NCBI GenBank assembly: GCA_934773085.1
Contig: CAKVMU010000031.1
Location: 1-11,696 of the forward strand
Direction of reading: 5' to 3'
DNA: 11,696 nucleotides
Source of the DNA: an uncultured Candidatus Melainabacteria bacterium
GTDB lineage: Bacteria > Cyanobacteriota > Vampirovibrionia > Gastranaerophilales > Gastranaerophilaceae
The translations under genes and the position numbers were made by a program. Positions 1 to 7,257 of this stretch are shown here, one piece after another. The first letter of the stretch is position 1, and each line of letters starts with the position of its first letter. The notes below the pieces were generated by a model. The model was given only the letters and a program-made list of their open reading frames with translations, was not told the origin of the DNA and ran no database searches.

Positions 1-258
1 AACCACACATCCTGCAATATTAATCAAAGTATCAATTTTTTTGCAGTTAGATTTGATAAAATCAACCGCATTTGCTATAGTTTCCGGCTTTGCATAATCA
101 ACCCGAAACGGAATAACATTTTTCGAAATTTTATGCAAATCCTCAACTTTTGCCTCTGAACGATAACCGGCAAAAACTGTATTCTCAACAGACAATTCGG
201 TTACAATCGCTTTACCGATTCCGGAAGTTGCACCTGTCACTACATACGTTTTAGTCAT
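1..258 (-). CDS. Short-chain dehydrogenase/reductase, N-terminal part (runs off window)
   Basis: Reading the minus strand from the ATG at 258 gives 86 codons, open to the window edge, so only the N-terminal third or so of a normal SDR (about 240-280 aa) is present. It begins with a beta strand and the dinucleotide-binding loop TGATSGIG (residues 8-15), the classical SDR TGxxxGxG motif. Residues 80-83 read NIAG, matching the SDR NNAG structural motif. A basic residue after the second strand (AGYRS, residues 30-34) suggests NADP(H) preference; that is inference. The catalytic Tyr-Lys lies outside the window, so the substrate cannot be named. An in-frame ATG at 261 is an equally possible start. 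The start overlaps the 3' end of the 93-aa gene by 8-11 bases, so translation is probably coupled and this is the last visible gene of the gsp-like operon. The family call is firm. Confidence 0.85.
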   Translation of the reverse strand, partial: MTKTYVVTGATSGIGKAIVTELSVENTVFAGYRSEAKVEDLHKISKNVIPFRVDYAKPETIANAVDFIKSNCKKIDTLINIAGCVV

Positions 259-532
259 CATTCATCGGTCTCATAATCATTATCGACGAAATATTTACCT
301 GTAAAAATTCATGTTCTTCTATATCTCTTGAAGGATTGAGCTTATACTCCAAGGTACAATCTTTTACTGCTATAAAATTTTTATTAGTATTCAATATTTC
401 AGATAAAAGTCGATTTCTTTTACCTATCTTCGGCATAAAAACATACCCTTTAATAACATGTTCAGGAGTCTCAATATAAACTTTTTCCCGCCAAGCGGAG
501 GTTGTTAGTTCAAGTATTTCGTTATTTTCCAT
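251..532 (-). CDS. Conserved-looking 93-aa protein of unknown function, downstream of gspF
   Basis: A 93-aa acidic protein with no signal peptide or membrane segment, so presumably cytoplasmic. It has alternating short beta-like stretches (KVYIETPEHVIKGYVFMP, FIAVKDCTLEY, EFLQVNISSIMIMRP) and a central RNRLLSEILN followed by NFIAV. From memory the layout (V.IeT....I.G.v..P..R..d.LN...Fi.l.d) resembles a small uncharacterised bacterial family annotated as DUF6812; I could not verify this. The start at 532 is well supported: a perfect AGGAGG lies at 544-549, 11 nt upstream. It begins 18 bp after the gspF stop, and its own stop lies inside the start region of the downstream dehydrogenase, so it belongs to the same operon. 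It occupies the position where the major pseudopilin gspG would sit in a classical type II secretion operon, but lacks a prepilin leader and is not a pilin. Confidence 0.8.
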   Translation of the reverse strand: MENNEILELTTSAWREKVYIETPEHVIKGYVFMPKIGKRNRLLSEILNTNKNFIAVKDCTLEYKLNPSRDIEEHEFLQVNISSIMIMRPMNDD

Positions 533-550
533 AATCTGTCCTTCCTCCTC

Positions 551-1750
551 TTAACTCATATAAGATTGGAACAACGGCAAGTATAGTGCCAATGCCATAA
601 CAAGAACGATAGAACCGATTACAAGAAGCATAATAGGTTCAATCATTTTAGTAACTGTATCAATAATACTGTCTAAAGTTTTATCAAGAAAATTTACACC
701 CTTTTCAAGCATATCTCCCAAACGACCGGATTGCTCACCGGTTGCAATCATAAACAAAAGCATTTTTGGAACAACATTAGTTGATTTTAACGCTTGCGAA
801 ACCTGTAAACCTTGTTGAACTTTGATTATCGCAGTACTCATTTTGTTTCTCAAAACAGAATTCGTTAACGTTATTACCCCCAGATGCAAACAGTCAACAA
901 TCGGAATACCTGCATCATAAGAAACGCTTAAGACTGACAAAAAGTTAGAATAATTCGAATATAAAATTAAGTTATTCAAAAGTGGTATTTTTAAAACCAA
1001 TTTATCCAAAATATTTCTTGCAGGCTGCCACTTGAGAATTACCATAACCAAGACGACAAATGCTGCAATAAACATCGGAATTGTAAACCAATATTCTTTC
1101 AAATAATCACCTGCATTTATCATCATTGTTGTAATAAATGGCAACGCTTTTTCCTGCTGCTCAAACATATCCTTGAATGCAGGGAATACAAATATTAACA
1201 TTACAAGCGTAATCAAACATGCCAACACGACGACAAAAGCCGGATACATTAAAGTTCCGATAACTTTACTCTTGATTGCAGCCTGTTTGCTCAACAAGTC
1301 CTTAATACGTCCCAAAGTTTTTTCCAATTCACCGGATTCTTCACCGGCTTTAATCAAACCGATAAAAATGTAACCAAAAACTTGCGGATATCTAGCAAGT
1401 GTATCAGCAAAAGTCGAACCTGCCATAATCTGAGTTTTAAGCATTTTTGACATATTACGAATTTTTGCCTTTGCAGCTTCCTGTTCCATAAACATCAAAG
1501 ATTCAACCGCCGGAATCCCTGATTGCAACAAGATTTGAAGCGTTGATATAAAGTCAATTTTTTCACTCAAAGAAAGCGCAGATATGCTTCCGCCCTTTTT
1601 TTGTTTTGCCTCATTAAACTCATTGATTTTTGTAGGAACAAGCCCCATTTTACGGATAACATCACGAGCATCCTTTAAATTTGATGCTGTAACCTCACCT
1701 TTTACGACTTCTTTTCCTTGTTTAAGTGCTACATAACTATATATTGGCAT
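551..1750 (-). CDS. gspF: Type II secretion / type IV pilus inner-membrane platform protein GspF/PilC
   Basis: A 399-aa polytopic inner-membrane protein of the GspF/PilC family, which couples the cytoplasmic ATPase to (pseudo)pilus assembly. Length is typical (about 400 aa). An N-terminal cytoplasmic region starting MPIYSYVALKQGKEVVKGEV is followed by two T2SSF repeats, roughly residues 65-188 and 268-390. Each carries the family signature, AGEESGELEKTLGRI at 135-149 and TGEQSGRLGDMLEKG at 337-351. Hydrophobic segments fall near 166-192, 222-241 and 369-392, the usual three-helix topology. The start is supported by AAGAGG at 1758-1763, 7 nt upstream. It starts 14 bp after the gspE stop and is clearly co-transcribed. 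PilC and GspF cannot be told apart by sequence alone; the symbol follows the C-D-E-F gene order. Confidence 0.95.
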   Translation of the reverse strand: MPIYSYVALKQGKEVVKGEVTASNLKDARDVIRKMGLVPTKINEFNEAKQKKGGSISALSLSEKIDFISTLQILLQSGIPAVESLMFMEQEAAKAKIRNMSKMLKTQIMAGSTFADTLARYPQVFGYIFIGLIKAGEESGELEKTLGRIKDLLSKQAAIKSKVIGTLMYPAFVVVLACLITLVMLIFVFPAFKDMFEQQEKALPFITTMMINAGDYLKEYWFTIPMFIAAFVVLVMVILKWQPARNILDKLVLKIPLLNNLILYSNYSNFLSVLSVSYDAGIPIVDCLHLGVITLTNSVLRNKMSTAIIKVQQGLQVSQALKSTNVVPKMLLFMIATGEQSGRLGDMLEKGVNFLDKTLDSIIDTVTKMIEPIMLLVIGSIVLVMALALYLPLFQSYMS

Positions 1751-1764
1751 CTATAAACCTCTTC

Positions 1765-3795
1765 TTACTCACTTGCATACCCTAAAACTCTGATGAATTC
1801 ACTTATTGTAGTATTACCTTCAATAATATGATTCAAACAAGAAACCTTCAAAGTCTTCATTCCGGCTGCAACAGCGGCTTCCTCTATCTCAATATCATGC
1901 GCACCTTGAGCGATAAGTTTTTTTATCTCTCTTGTTATAGGCATGACCTCATATACACCGAGACGTCCTGTATATCCCAAATAACCGCACTCTTTGCAGC
2001 CCTTTTTGCGATATAATTTCGTCTTCGTCAATTGTTCCTGAACTTCAGGATTTGTAGATATATGTTTAGCCTCTTCCAATGTCGGGAAGTAAGCTTCCTT
2101 ACACTTGTCACACAATCTTCTTACAAGTCTTTGCGCAATTACACCGGTCAACGTTGATGATACCAAATAATCTTTAGCACCCATTTCAATCAAACGTGTA
2201 ACAGTCGCTGCAGCGGAATTTGTGTGAACAGTACTTAAAACAAGGTGACCGGTCAGTGCTGCAGAAATTGCTACTTCTAACGTCTCAAAGTCACGAATTT
2301 CACCAACAAGAATAATATCCGGATCCTGTCTTAAAATCGCTCTCATACAAGATGCAAAAGTAATATCAGCTTTTGGGTTGACCTGTGATTGGTTTATGCC
2401 TTCCAACTTGATTTCGATTGGGTCTTCAATCGTCGTAATGTTAACATCTTCTTTATTCAAAGCTTTCAAGATAGTATAAAGCGTTGTTGTTTTACCGGAA
2501 CCGGTAGGACCAGACGTTAAAATAATTCCATTCGGGCATTGAACCATATCGTGTATCTTCGCCAAATCTTCATCCGATGCACCAGCAATAATCATCTTAT
2601 CGCCGGATGCCTTCAAGCTTACTGCCGGAGCCAAAATACGGATAACAACTTTTTCTTTACCGGAAACAGGAAGTGTATTTATACGAAAATCGTACATTCT
2701 GTCATTGTACTTGATTGAAAAGGTACCGTCCTGCGGACGTCTGTGTTCTGCAATGTTCATTCTCGCAAGAACTTTAAAACGTGTTATAACTGCCTGCTCG
2801 ATACTGCCAGGAATTTCAAGAACCTTCTTCAAAATACCGTCAGAACGCAAACGTACAACATAGTATCCCAATCGTGGCTCTATGTGAATATCACTGGCTT
2901 TTGCGTCAATCGCATCCGTAATAATCTTGTATACGAATTTCGCAACATTCCCGCTTGAATCCTGTAACTCTTTTTCAACCTGAGCCCAGAGCGATTCTTC
3001 ATTATTGAACTGAGCAGCCTCTTCTTCAATACTCTGAATAATTCTTTCGGTTTCTTTTGCTGCCTGTTCACTCTTTTTTTGCATAATGTACTCTTTGAGA
3101 TACGCATCGTACTCAAATGACGGAATACAATACACATTAAGCGAACGTCCGGTTGAGAGCGAAACCTCACGAATTGTATACTTGTCTGTCGGGTTAACCA
3201 TCGCAACGGCTAACTTGTTCTCCTCCATCGACATAATAATCGTTTGCTTCTTTTCAATAAAATCGTCCGGAAGCATTTTAAGAAGACTATTATCCACCAC
3301 AATATTGGATTTTGAAATCACATCACAGCCGTATTTTTTCTTAAGATATGAAACAATCCTTTCATAAGAAAGGTAACCTTTGTCCCTAAATACAGTATCC
3401 AACGGGATTTTTTTTTCACGTGACAAAGCAACACACTCATTTAATTGAGCTTGAGTCAACCAACCAATGCTTACCAAAATTTCTTCTGCACTCGGCTCTG
3501 CAGGTTTCTGTTCTTCTTTCTGCTCAGAATTCTGATTAAACACTGCAGTAAATAATTCATTAAAATCATTCGAATCCAACGGAATGAATTTTGGAGTCAA
3601 ATTAGGATATTTTTCTTTTACCAAGCCCTCTATTTGCGATTTATTAGAAGCATTTGCTTTATTTAAAATAACATAAAAATCTGTTTGACGCTTATCAACT
3701 GGAATAAAACCTGATGATTTCATCAGGTTTAATTCAAAGTTTTTAGTATGTTCTTTATTTATACTATTTTTTAGTTTTTCCAGTTGATTAGACAT
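1765..3795 (-). CDS. gspE: Type II secretion / type IV pilus assembly ATPase GspE/PilB
   Basis: A 676-aa hexameric secretion ATPase. The C-terminal motor is complete: Asp box ITTIEDPIE (453-461), Walker A GPTGSGKTT (429-437), Walker B IILVGEIRD (494-502) and His box GHLVLSTVHT (516-525). A tetracysteine zinc site is formed by C562, C565, C600 and C603. The N2 domain spans about 285-400. Residues 100-236 look like an MshEN/T2SSE N-terminal domain, but the RLG that opens the c-di-GMP-binding motif is missing (SAEEILVSIGWL). Residues 25-88 look like an extra half-copy of the same fold. A charged, probably helical linker (236-280) joins the regions. Start: ATG 3795, 10 bp after the gspD stop, with no good Shine-Dalgarno, so translation may depend on coupling. 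It powers the platform encoded just downstream. PilB and GspE share all these features; gene order favours the GspE name. Confidence 0.96.
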   Translation of the reverse strand: MSNQLEKLKNSINKEHTKNFELNLMKSSGFIPVDKRQTDFYVILNKANASNKSQIEGLVKEKYPNLTPKFIPLDSNDFNELFTAVFNQNSEQKEEQKPAEPSAEEILVSIGWLTQAQLNECVALSREKKIPLDTVFRDKGYLSYERIVSYLKKKYGCDVISKSNIVVDNSLLKMLPDDFIEKKQTIIMSMEENKLAVAMVNPTDKYTIREVSLSTGRSLNVYCIPSFEYDAYLKEYIMQKKSEQAAKETERIIQSIEEEAAQFNNEESLWAQVEKELQDSSGNVAKFVYKIITDAIDAKASDIHIEPRLGYYVVRLRSDGILKKVLEIPGSIEQAVITRFKVLARMNIAEHRRPQDGTFSIKYNDRMYDFRINTLPVSGKEKVVIRILAPAVSLKASGDKMIIAGASDEDLAKIHDMVQCPNGIILTSGPTGSGKTTTLYTILKALNKEDVNITTIEDPIEIKLEGINQSQVNPKADITFASCMRAILRQDPDIILVGEIRDFETLEVAISAALTGHLVLSTVHTNSAAATVTRLIEMGAKDYLVSSTLTGVIAQRLVRRLCDKCKEAYFPTLEEAKHISTNPEVQEQLTKTKLYRKKGCKECGYLGYTGRLGVYEVMPITREIKKLIAQGAHDIEIEEAAVAAGMKTLKVSCLNHIIEGNTTISEFIRVLGYASE

Positions 3796-3805
3796 AATTT
3801 ACTTT

Positions 3806-5683
3806 TTAAAGTGTATCCGCTACAGAACCCTCTCCATCATTTAAGATTTTTGGTGTTATCATAATAACCAACTCTGACTTAGCTTTTGAAGTAGAAGTTG
3901 ATCTGAATACTGAACCAATAACAGGCAAATCACCTAAGAACGGAATTTTATTAACTGTTTTTTGTTCGCTTTCTTGAATCAAACCACCAATGATAAGAGT
4001 TTCACCATCCTTGATTCTAACATTTTTCAAATCCAAGTTTCTTCTGCTTAACAATGTTGCAGCCAAATCTTTCTCGCCATCAACTTCACTTGCAGTTCTT
4101 ACTTGATCTGCTACTGTAGAATACTCCGGCTTGATATTCAATGTTACATAACCTTCCGGTGAAATAAACGGTGTTAATGTAACTTTTATACCCAAATCAG
4201 AACCGATTGTATAGTTTCTTTGAGCTGTACCGGTTGTGCCCGTACCTGTTACAGATGAAGTCAAATATTCAGAAGTAACTTTTTCTACATAGTCTTGAGT
4301 CAAATCAATAATTGATTCTTGACCGTTTGTAATCAAGATTTTCGGATTTGCCAAAACTCTTGCCTTACGGTTTTCAATCAAATAATTCATTTGCCATGTG
4401 ATATATGTTGTAGCAGGCATTACCTGATAGAAAGTTTGTTTAATCTGATTCGGAACTACCCATTTTCCGTTACTGTCTTGGTAAGGTTGACCTGTACCGT
4501 TTTCCCACATATATCTTGTATTTTCAATGTAATTACCTGTTTGTCCGCCGGAACGTCCTGCAGAAGTTGATGTGCCGTTGAAATTAGCACCCCATGCTCT
4601 GCTTTGTACCTGCCAGTTATTTTGAAATTCTTTACTACCTGATTCATTCAATTCAACAATTGAAACTTCCAAAAATGCTTGCGGTTGCTTAACATCATTA
4701 GCCTTAATAAAGTTTTCAATCATCTTAGCTTGAGCTTCTGAACCACCCATCAAAGTAATAGTACCTCTTTGAGGGAAATATGCAATTGAAAGGTTTTGAA
4801 CATCAAACGGTGCGATTGAAGAACCGGAAGCTGCCGCAGAAACAGAACATGCTACGACACCTTCACCCAATTTCATATCTGTAGTTGAAGCGGCCCCACC
4901 GGTTACAATTCCGGCTGCACCACCGGTAGAAACCCCAGGTTCCTTAGGCATAGCCGGCGCACTTGATGAGCCCGATGATGTTGCTCCGGAACCTCTTGAC
5001 GGCAATAGCATATTACAAATCATATTCGCCATCTCAGCCGGAGTTGTATGATTTACTGCGAAAGTTTTTGTGTATGGTTCTCTGTCAAACTGAGCGATAA
5101 CTTTTTCCACTATCGGAACATCTGACGGCATACCGAAAACTATCAATTCGTTTGTTGCAGAGTTTACAGTTGCGGCATCAACACCGGACAAACCGGTTCT
5201 GTGCATACCAAAAACGTTTTTATTAAGAAAATCAGCAATTTTTCCTGCACTTACATACTGAATAGGGAAAACCATCATTTCTTGTTTAGAATACGCTGCA
5301 TTGTCAGGGCTGTCTTTGGACATAACAATCATCGTATTACCTTGCTTATAATAATTTAATCCGCTAACTTGCAAAACAAGATTGAACGCATCGTTAATCG
5401 GTGTTTTCACCAAGTCAAGCGTTACTTTGCCTTCTACAGAATTGTGAAACACAATATTCATGCCGGCTTTGTCAGCAAACATTCTCAAGACCTGTCTCAC
5501 ATCAGAGTCTCTCAAACTAAGTGTAATTTGGTCATTTTTATTAGTCAGTTTGACATTCCCTGTAATCGCAGTTGCAGCCACATAAGGGTTTGAATCATAT
5601 GCAGTCAATGCCAGAGTTGAAGGAGCACAAAAAGCTAACAACAAAGCTGAAGCAAGCACTCTCTTTATATTACTGTAACTCAT
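3806..5683 (-). CDS. gspD: Outer-membrane secretin, GspD/PilQ family
   Basis: A 625-aa secretin forming the outer-membrane channel of a type II secretion or type IV pilus machine. A Sec signal peptide occupies about residues 1-25 (basic start, LASALLLAFCA core, cleavage near STLA-LTA). An STN/N0 domain follows (about 52-120), then a secretin N domain (136-203). A second N domain starts at about 205 and appears split by a Ser/Gly/Ala-rich insert (229-290) before resuming at SIAYFPQRGTITLMGG (298-331). The beta-barrel core runs from about 336 to 615 and includes NPKILITNGQESIID (446-460) and the signature IPFLGDLPVIGSVF (580-593). No AMIN domain is seen, unlike cyanobacterial PilQ. The start is firm: GGAGGTG at 5691-5697, 7 nt upstream, and the ATG shares a base with the upstream stop (TAATG), indicating translational coupling to the GspC-like gene. 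Confidence 0.96.
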   Translation of the reverse strand: MSYSNIKRVLASALLLAFCAPSTLALTAYDSNPYVAATAITGNVKLTNKNDQITLSLRDSDVRQVLRMFADKAGMNIVFHNSVEGKVTLDLVKTPINDAFNLVLQVSGLNYYKQGNTMIVMSKDSPDNAAYSKQEMMVFPIQYVSAGKIADFLNKNVFGMHRTGLSGVDAATVNSATNELIVFGMPSDVPIVEKVIAQFDREPYTKTFAVNHTTPAEMANMICNMLLPSRGSGATSSGSSSAPAMPKEPGVSTGGAAGIVTGGAASTTDMKLGEGVVACSVSAAASGSSIAPFDVQNLSIAYFPQRGTITLMGGSEAQAKMIENFIKANDVKQPQAFLEVSIVELNESGSKEFQNNWQVQSRAWGANFNGTSTSAGRSGGQTGNYIENTRYMWENGTGQPYQDSNGKWVVPNQIKQTFYQVMPATTYITWQMNYLIENRKARVLANPKILITNGQESIIDLTQDYVEKVTSEYLTSSVTGTGTTGTAQRNYTIGSDLGIKVTLTPFISPEGYVTLNIKPEYSTVADQVRTASEVDGEKDLAATLLSRRNLDLKNVRIKDGETLIIGGLIQESEQKTVNKIPFLGDLPVIGSVFRSTSTSKAKSELVIMITPKILNDGEGSVADTL

Positions 5684-6345
5684 TATCTTTCACCTCCGAA
5701 TTTTTTACTCAAGTTTGAAACATCATTATGATTCAATGTCCCTTCTGTCAAAATTTCACCAATACCTGCTTTATAAGTATTAGCACCCAATTTAACAGTC
5801 ACGGAATCCTGTGCGATATTCAGAACTCTGTAATTATTCACGACATCACCTTTTTTAACAAGGTAGTCATTTCCTTCTATATTGAGAATAGCTGAAGGGC
5901 TGTATTTGTCATACAAAATCCCTGAAACTATCGTATCCATAACTCTTGCTGCATCTGAATCAGCATTAACCATTTCCGGCGGTTCAACAAGATTGTATGC
6001 CGGAACATCAGAAACTTTACTTGAGCCGCCTATGTCACGGTACGGCAAAAACGGGTTAGCCTTAATGGTTCCCGCAGGTATTGCTATAACCCCTTTCTTA
6101 GCAGATGTCGCCGCCACAGGGGAAGCAGATAGTTGTATCATCCCTTCATCACTCACAGTAATATTCTTTTTCGCAGAATTAATACACGTAAACGTGACTG
6201 CGCACAAAATCAGAATAATAGCTGCTGGTAGAAGGCGTTTCTTACTCACCGCAACACGAAATCTCTCCAGAACTGATACCAACTTTTCAGCAACTTCCGG
6301 AACAGATTCCATACGGCATTTCTTCAAATAATTGCGCATTCTCAT
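5683..6345 (-). CDS. GspC/PilP-like inner-membrane protein linking platform to secretin
   Basis: A 220-aa bitopic protein. A basic cytoplasmic N-terminus of about 37 residues precedes one membrane helix (LLPAAIILILCAVTFTCI, 38-55), then a periplasmic linker with NPFLPY (97-102), reminiscent of the NPF/DPF motif near PilP and GspC homology regions. A small beta-rich domain follows at about 134-200: SGILYDKYSPSAILNI, then YLVKKGDVVNNYRVLNI, then VTVKLGANTYKAGIGEIL. The spacing of SAIL, G-D and V-I strands is that of the GspC homology region/PilP fold, which contacts the secretin N0 domain. There is no PDZ domain. The gene immediately precedes gspD, exactly where gspC lies in type II secretion operons. 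Starts at 6345 or 6339 are both possible and neither has a strong Shine-Dalgarno. The assignment rests on pattern and context, so it is likely but not certain. Confidence 0.8.
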   Translation of the reverse strand: MRMRNYLKKCRMESVPEVAEKLVSVLERFRVAVSKKRLLPAAIILILCAVTFTCINSAKKNITVSDEGMIQLSASPVAATSAKKGVIAIPAGTIKANPFLPYRDIGGSSKVSDVPAYNLVEPPEMVNADSDAARVMDTIVSGILYDKYSPSAILNIEGNDYLVKKGDVVNNYRVLNIAQDSVTVKLGANTYKAGIGEILTEGTLNHNDVSNLSKKFGGER

Positions 6346-6389
6346 CTTATACTTCTAACTACTTTTCTCTTATTTGTATCCTCGTCTTA

Positions 6390-6409
6390 CTTAAACAATA
6401 CAATACTGC
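6390..6409 (-). repeat. Leader direct repeat, copy A
   Basis: On the minus strand this reads GCAGTATTGTATTGTTTAAG. It matches copy B at 6463-6488, where the GCAGTAyTGTAT half and the TGTTTAAG half are separated by six extra bases. The 11-mer cttaaacaata (plus strand) is identical in the two copies, 73 bp apart. It could be a regulator binding site or a remnant of a local duplication. Confidence 0.5.
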
Positions 6410-6462
6410 TACCTTATTTAAATCGTATGTTTAGCCTATTTGGTTCATTTACGCATTCATAT

Positions 6463-6488
6463 CTTAAACAATATTTATACAGTACTGC
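6463..6488 (-). repeat. Leader direct repeat, copy B
   Basis: The minus strand reads GCAGTACTGTAT, then AAATAT, then TGTTTAAG. One mismatch (C for T) and a six-base insertion distinguish it from copy A. It contains the perfect 8-bp palindrome CAGTACTG (6480-6487). It lies just downstream of the predicted start of transcription, a position where a repressor could act. Confidence 0.5.
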
Positions 6489-6504
6489 ACATAAACCTAA
6501 TTTT

Positions 6505-6532
6505 ATAATACCATATTTTTGTAATATAGCAA
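6505..6532 (-). promoter_or_regulatory. Predicted promoter of the gsp-like operon
   Basis: On the minus strand a -35 TTGCTA (6527-6532) is separated by 16 bp from a -10 TATTAT (6505-6510), which is preceded by TGG, giving an extended -10 (TGnTATTAT). It is the best sigma-70-type promoter in the 238-bp gap between the secreted-protein gene and the GspC-like gene. I see no convincing terminator in the gap, so readthrough from upstream remains possible. Confidence 0.55.
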
Positions 6533-6583
6533 ATATCTTTTTTTATTAATAACATTCAAACTGCGCAAGGTTTTAAGCCTATT

Positions 6584-7168
6584 TTACTCGCTGTATGGAA
6601 TGTATGCGAATGCGTTAAAATCAATGCACCCGAAAACCATCTTCACAAACGAATCGTTATAAGGAATCAACCTTGCAAAATCAAGGTTTTCTTCTCCAAA
6701 ATCATCCTCAGTTTCTTCCGCTTGAACTTTTCCTTTCAAAAATTGTGATTGATAAAACAATATATATATTTTTTTATCCTTTTCATCACGTTGAGCAATC
6801 AATTTATAATACCCTTTTTCCAGAACATTTCCATCAATCATCAAATGCACCGGAACATTCACCAAAATTCCTTCCTGCTCCGGAGAAACTTTTTGAATTT
6901 CGCTAAAACTTTTATCCGGATTTAAGTCCGAATGCAAACTTGTACCGCCACCGCCAATTTTTTTAATAGCTTTTTTGCGCTGTTTTGCCTCTTTTTTCTT
7001 TTGATTAGCCTGCAGCGCATCCATAACTTCTTCAAACTCTTTATTCGTAATAGTCTTTTGCCCGTCCCACGCTCTGTCAAGGTTACTGAAATCATCCCAA
7101 TCCTCAGCGAAAGACATCGGAGCAAGAATACAAAGTGCGATTATTATTCCAAAAAAGTACTTTTTCAT
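6584..7168 (-). CDS. Small secreted/periplasmic protein, function unknown
   Basis: A 194-aa protein that I do not recognise. It opens with a clear Sec signal peptide (MKKYFFGIIIALCILAPMSFA, cleavage after residue 21). There is no lipobox cysteine at the cleavage site, so it should be soluble in the periplasm or exported. The mature part begins acidic (EDWDDF), has a strongly basic helix at about 57-70 (QKKKEAKQRKKAIKK) and a GGGG hinge (72-75). From about 90 on it looks like a beta-rich domain (ILVNVPVHLMIDG, GYYKLIAQ, KIYILFYQSQFLKG), ending IPYSE. No catalytic motif is visible. It is encoded upstream of the gsp-like operon on the same strand; a role as an accessory or substrate is only a guess from position. 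No Shine-Dalgarno precedes the ATG, while a -10-like TAAACT sits exactly 6 nt upstream, so the mRNA may be leaderless. Confidence 0.8.
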   Translation of the reverse strand: MKKYFFGIIIALCILAPMSFAEDWDDFSNLDRAWDGQKTITNKEFEEVMDALQANQKKKEAKQRKKAIKKIGGGGTSLHSDLNPDKSFSEIQKVSPEQEGILVNVPVHLMIDGNVLEKGYYKLIAQRDEKDKKIYILFYQSQFLKGKVQAEETEDDFGEENLDFARLIPYNDSFVKMVFGCIDFNAFAYIPYSE

Positions 7169-7174
7169 ACTACA

Positions 7175-7202
7175 AGTTTAACGTTATTTTCTTAAAAGTA
7201 AA
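7175..7202 (-). promoter_or_regulatory. Weak candidate promoter for the secreted-protein gene
   Basis: On the minus strand TTTACT (plus 7197-7202) and TAAACT (plus 7175-7180) are 16 bp apart, and the ATG at 7168 follows the -10 after 6 nt. This fits the TANNNT-N6-ATG layout of leaderless genes. Both hexamers match the consensus at only 4 of 6 positions. Confidence 0.3.
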
Positions 7203-7257
7203 TACTGAATACAGACTAACTGTCAAAGATTCTCTGCGCAAAACTTAGACAACAGCT

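Larger units (their letters stand above)
6346..6498 (-). promoter_or_regulatory. Long 5' leader of the gsp-like operon
   Basis: If the promoter at 6505-6532 is used, transcription starts near 6498 and leaves a leader of about 150 nt before the GspC-like ATG. The leader is AT-rich and holds two copies of a related direct repeat (listed separately). I see no strong Shine-Dalgarno at the end, no recognisable riboswitch core and no Rho-independent terminator or attenuator. Its length is inferred from the promoter call. Confidence 0.35.

Noticed and set aside
5609..5683. Secretin as a lipoprotein (Cys19 in LLLAFC)
   Set aside because: The residues before the cysteine do not fit a lipobox (Phe at -1), and a normal signal peptidase I site follows.
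5882..6331. Open plus-strand frame of 149 codons
   Set aside because: It lies wholly opposite the GspC-like gene, has no recognisable motif and is not part of any consistent transcript.
6533..6583. Terminator after the secreted-protein gene
   Set aside because: AGGCTTAAAACCT can form only a short mismatched stem and no T tract follows on the minus strand.
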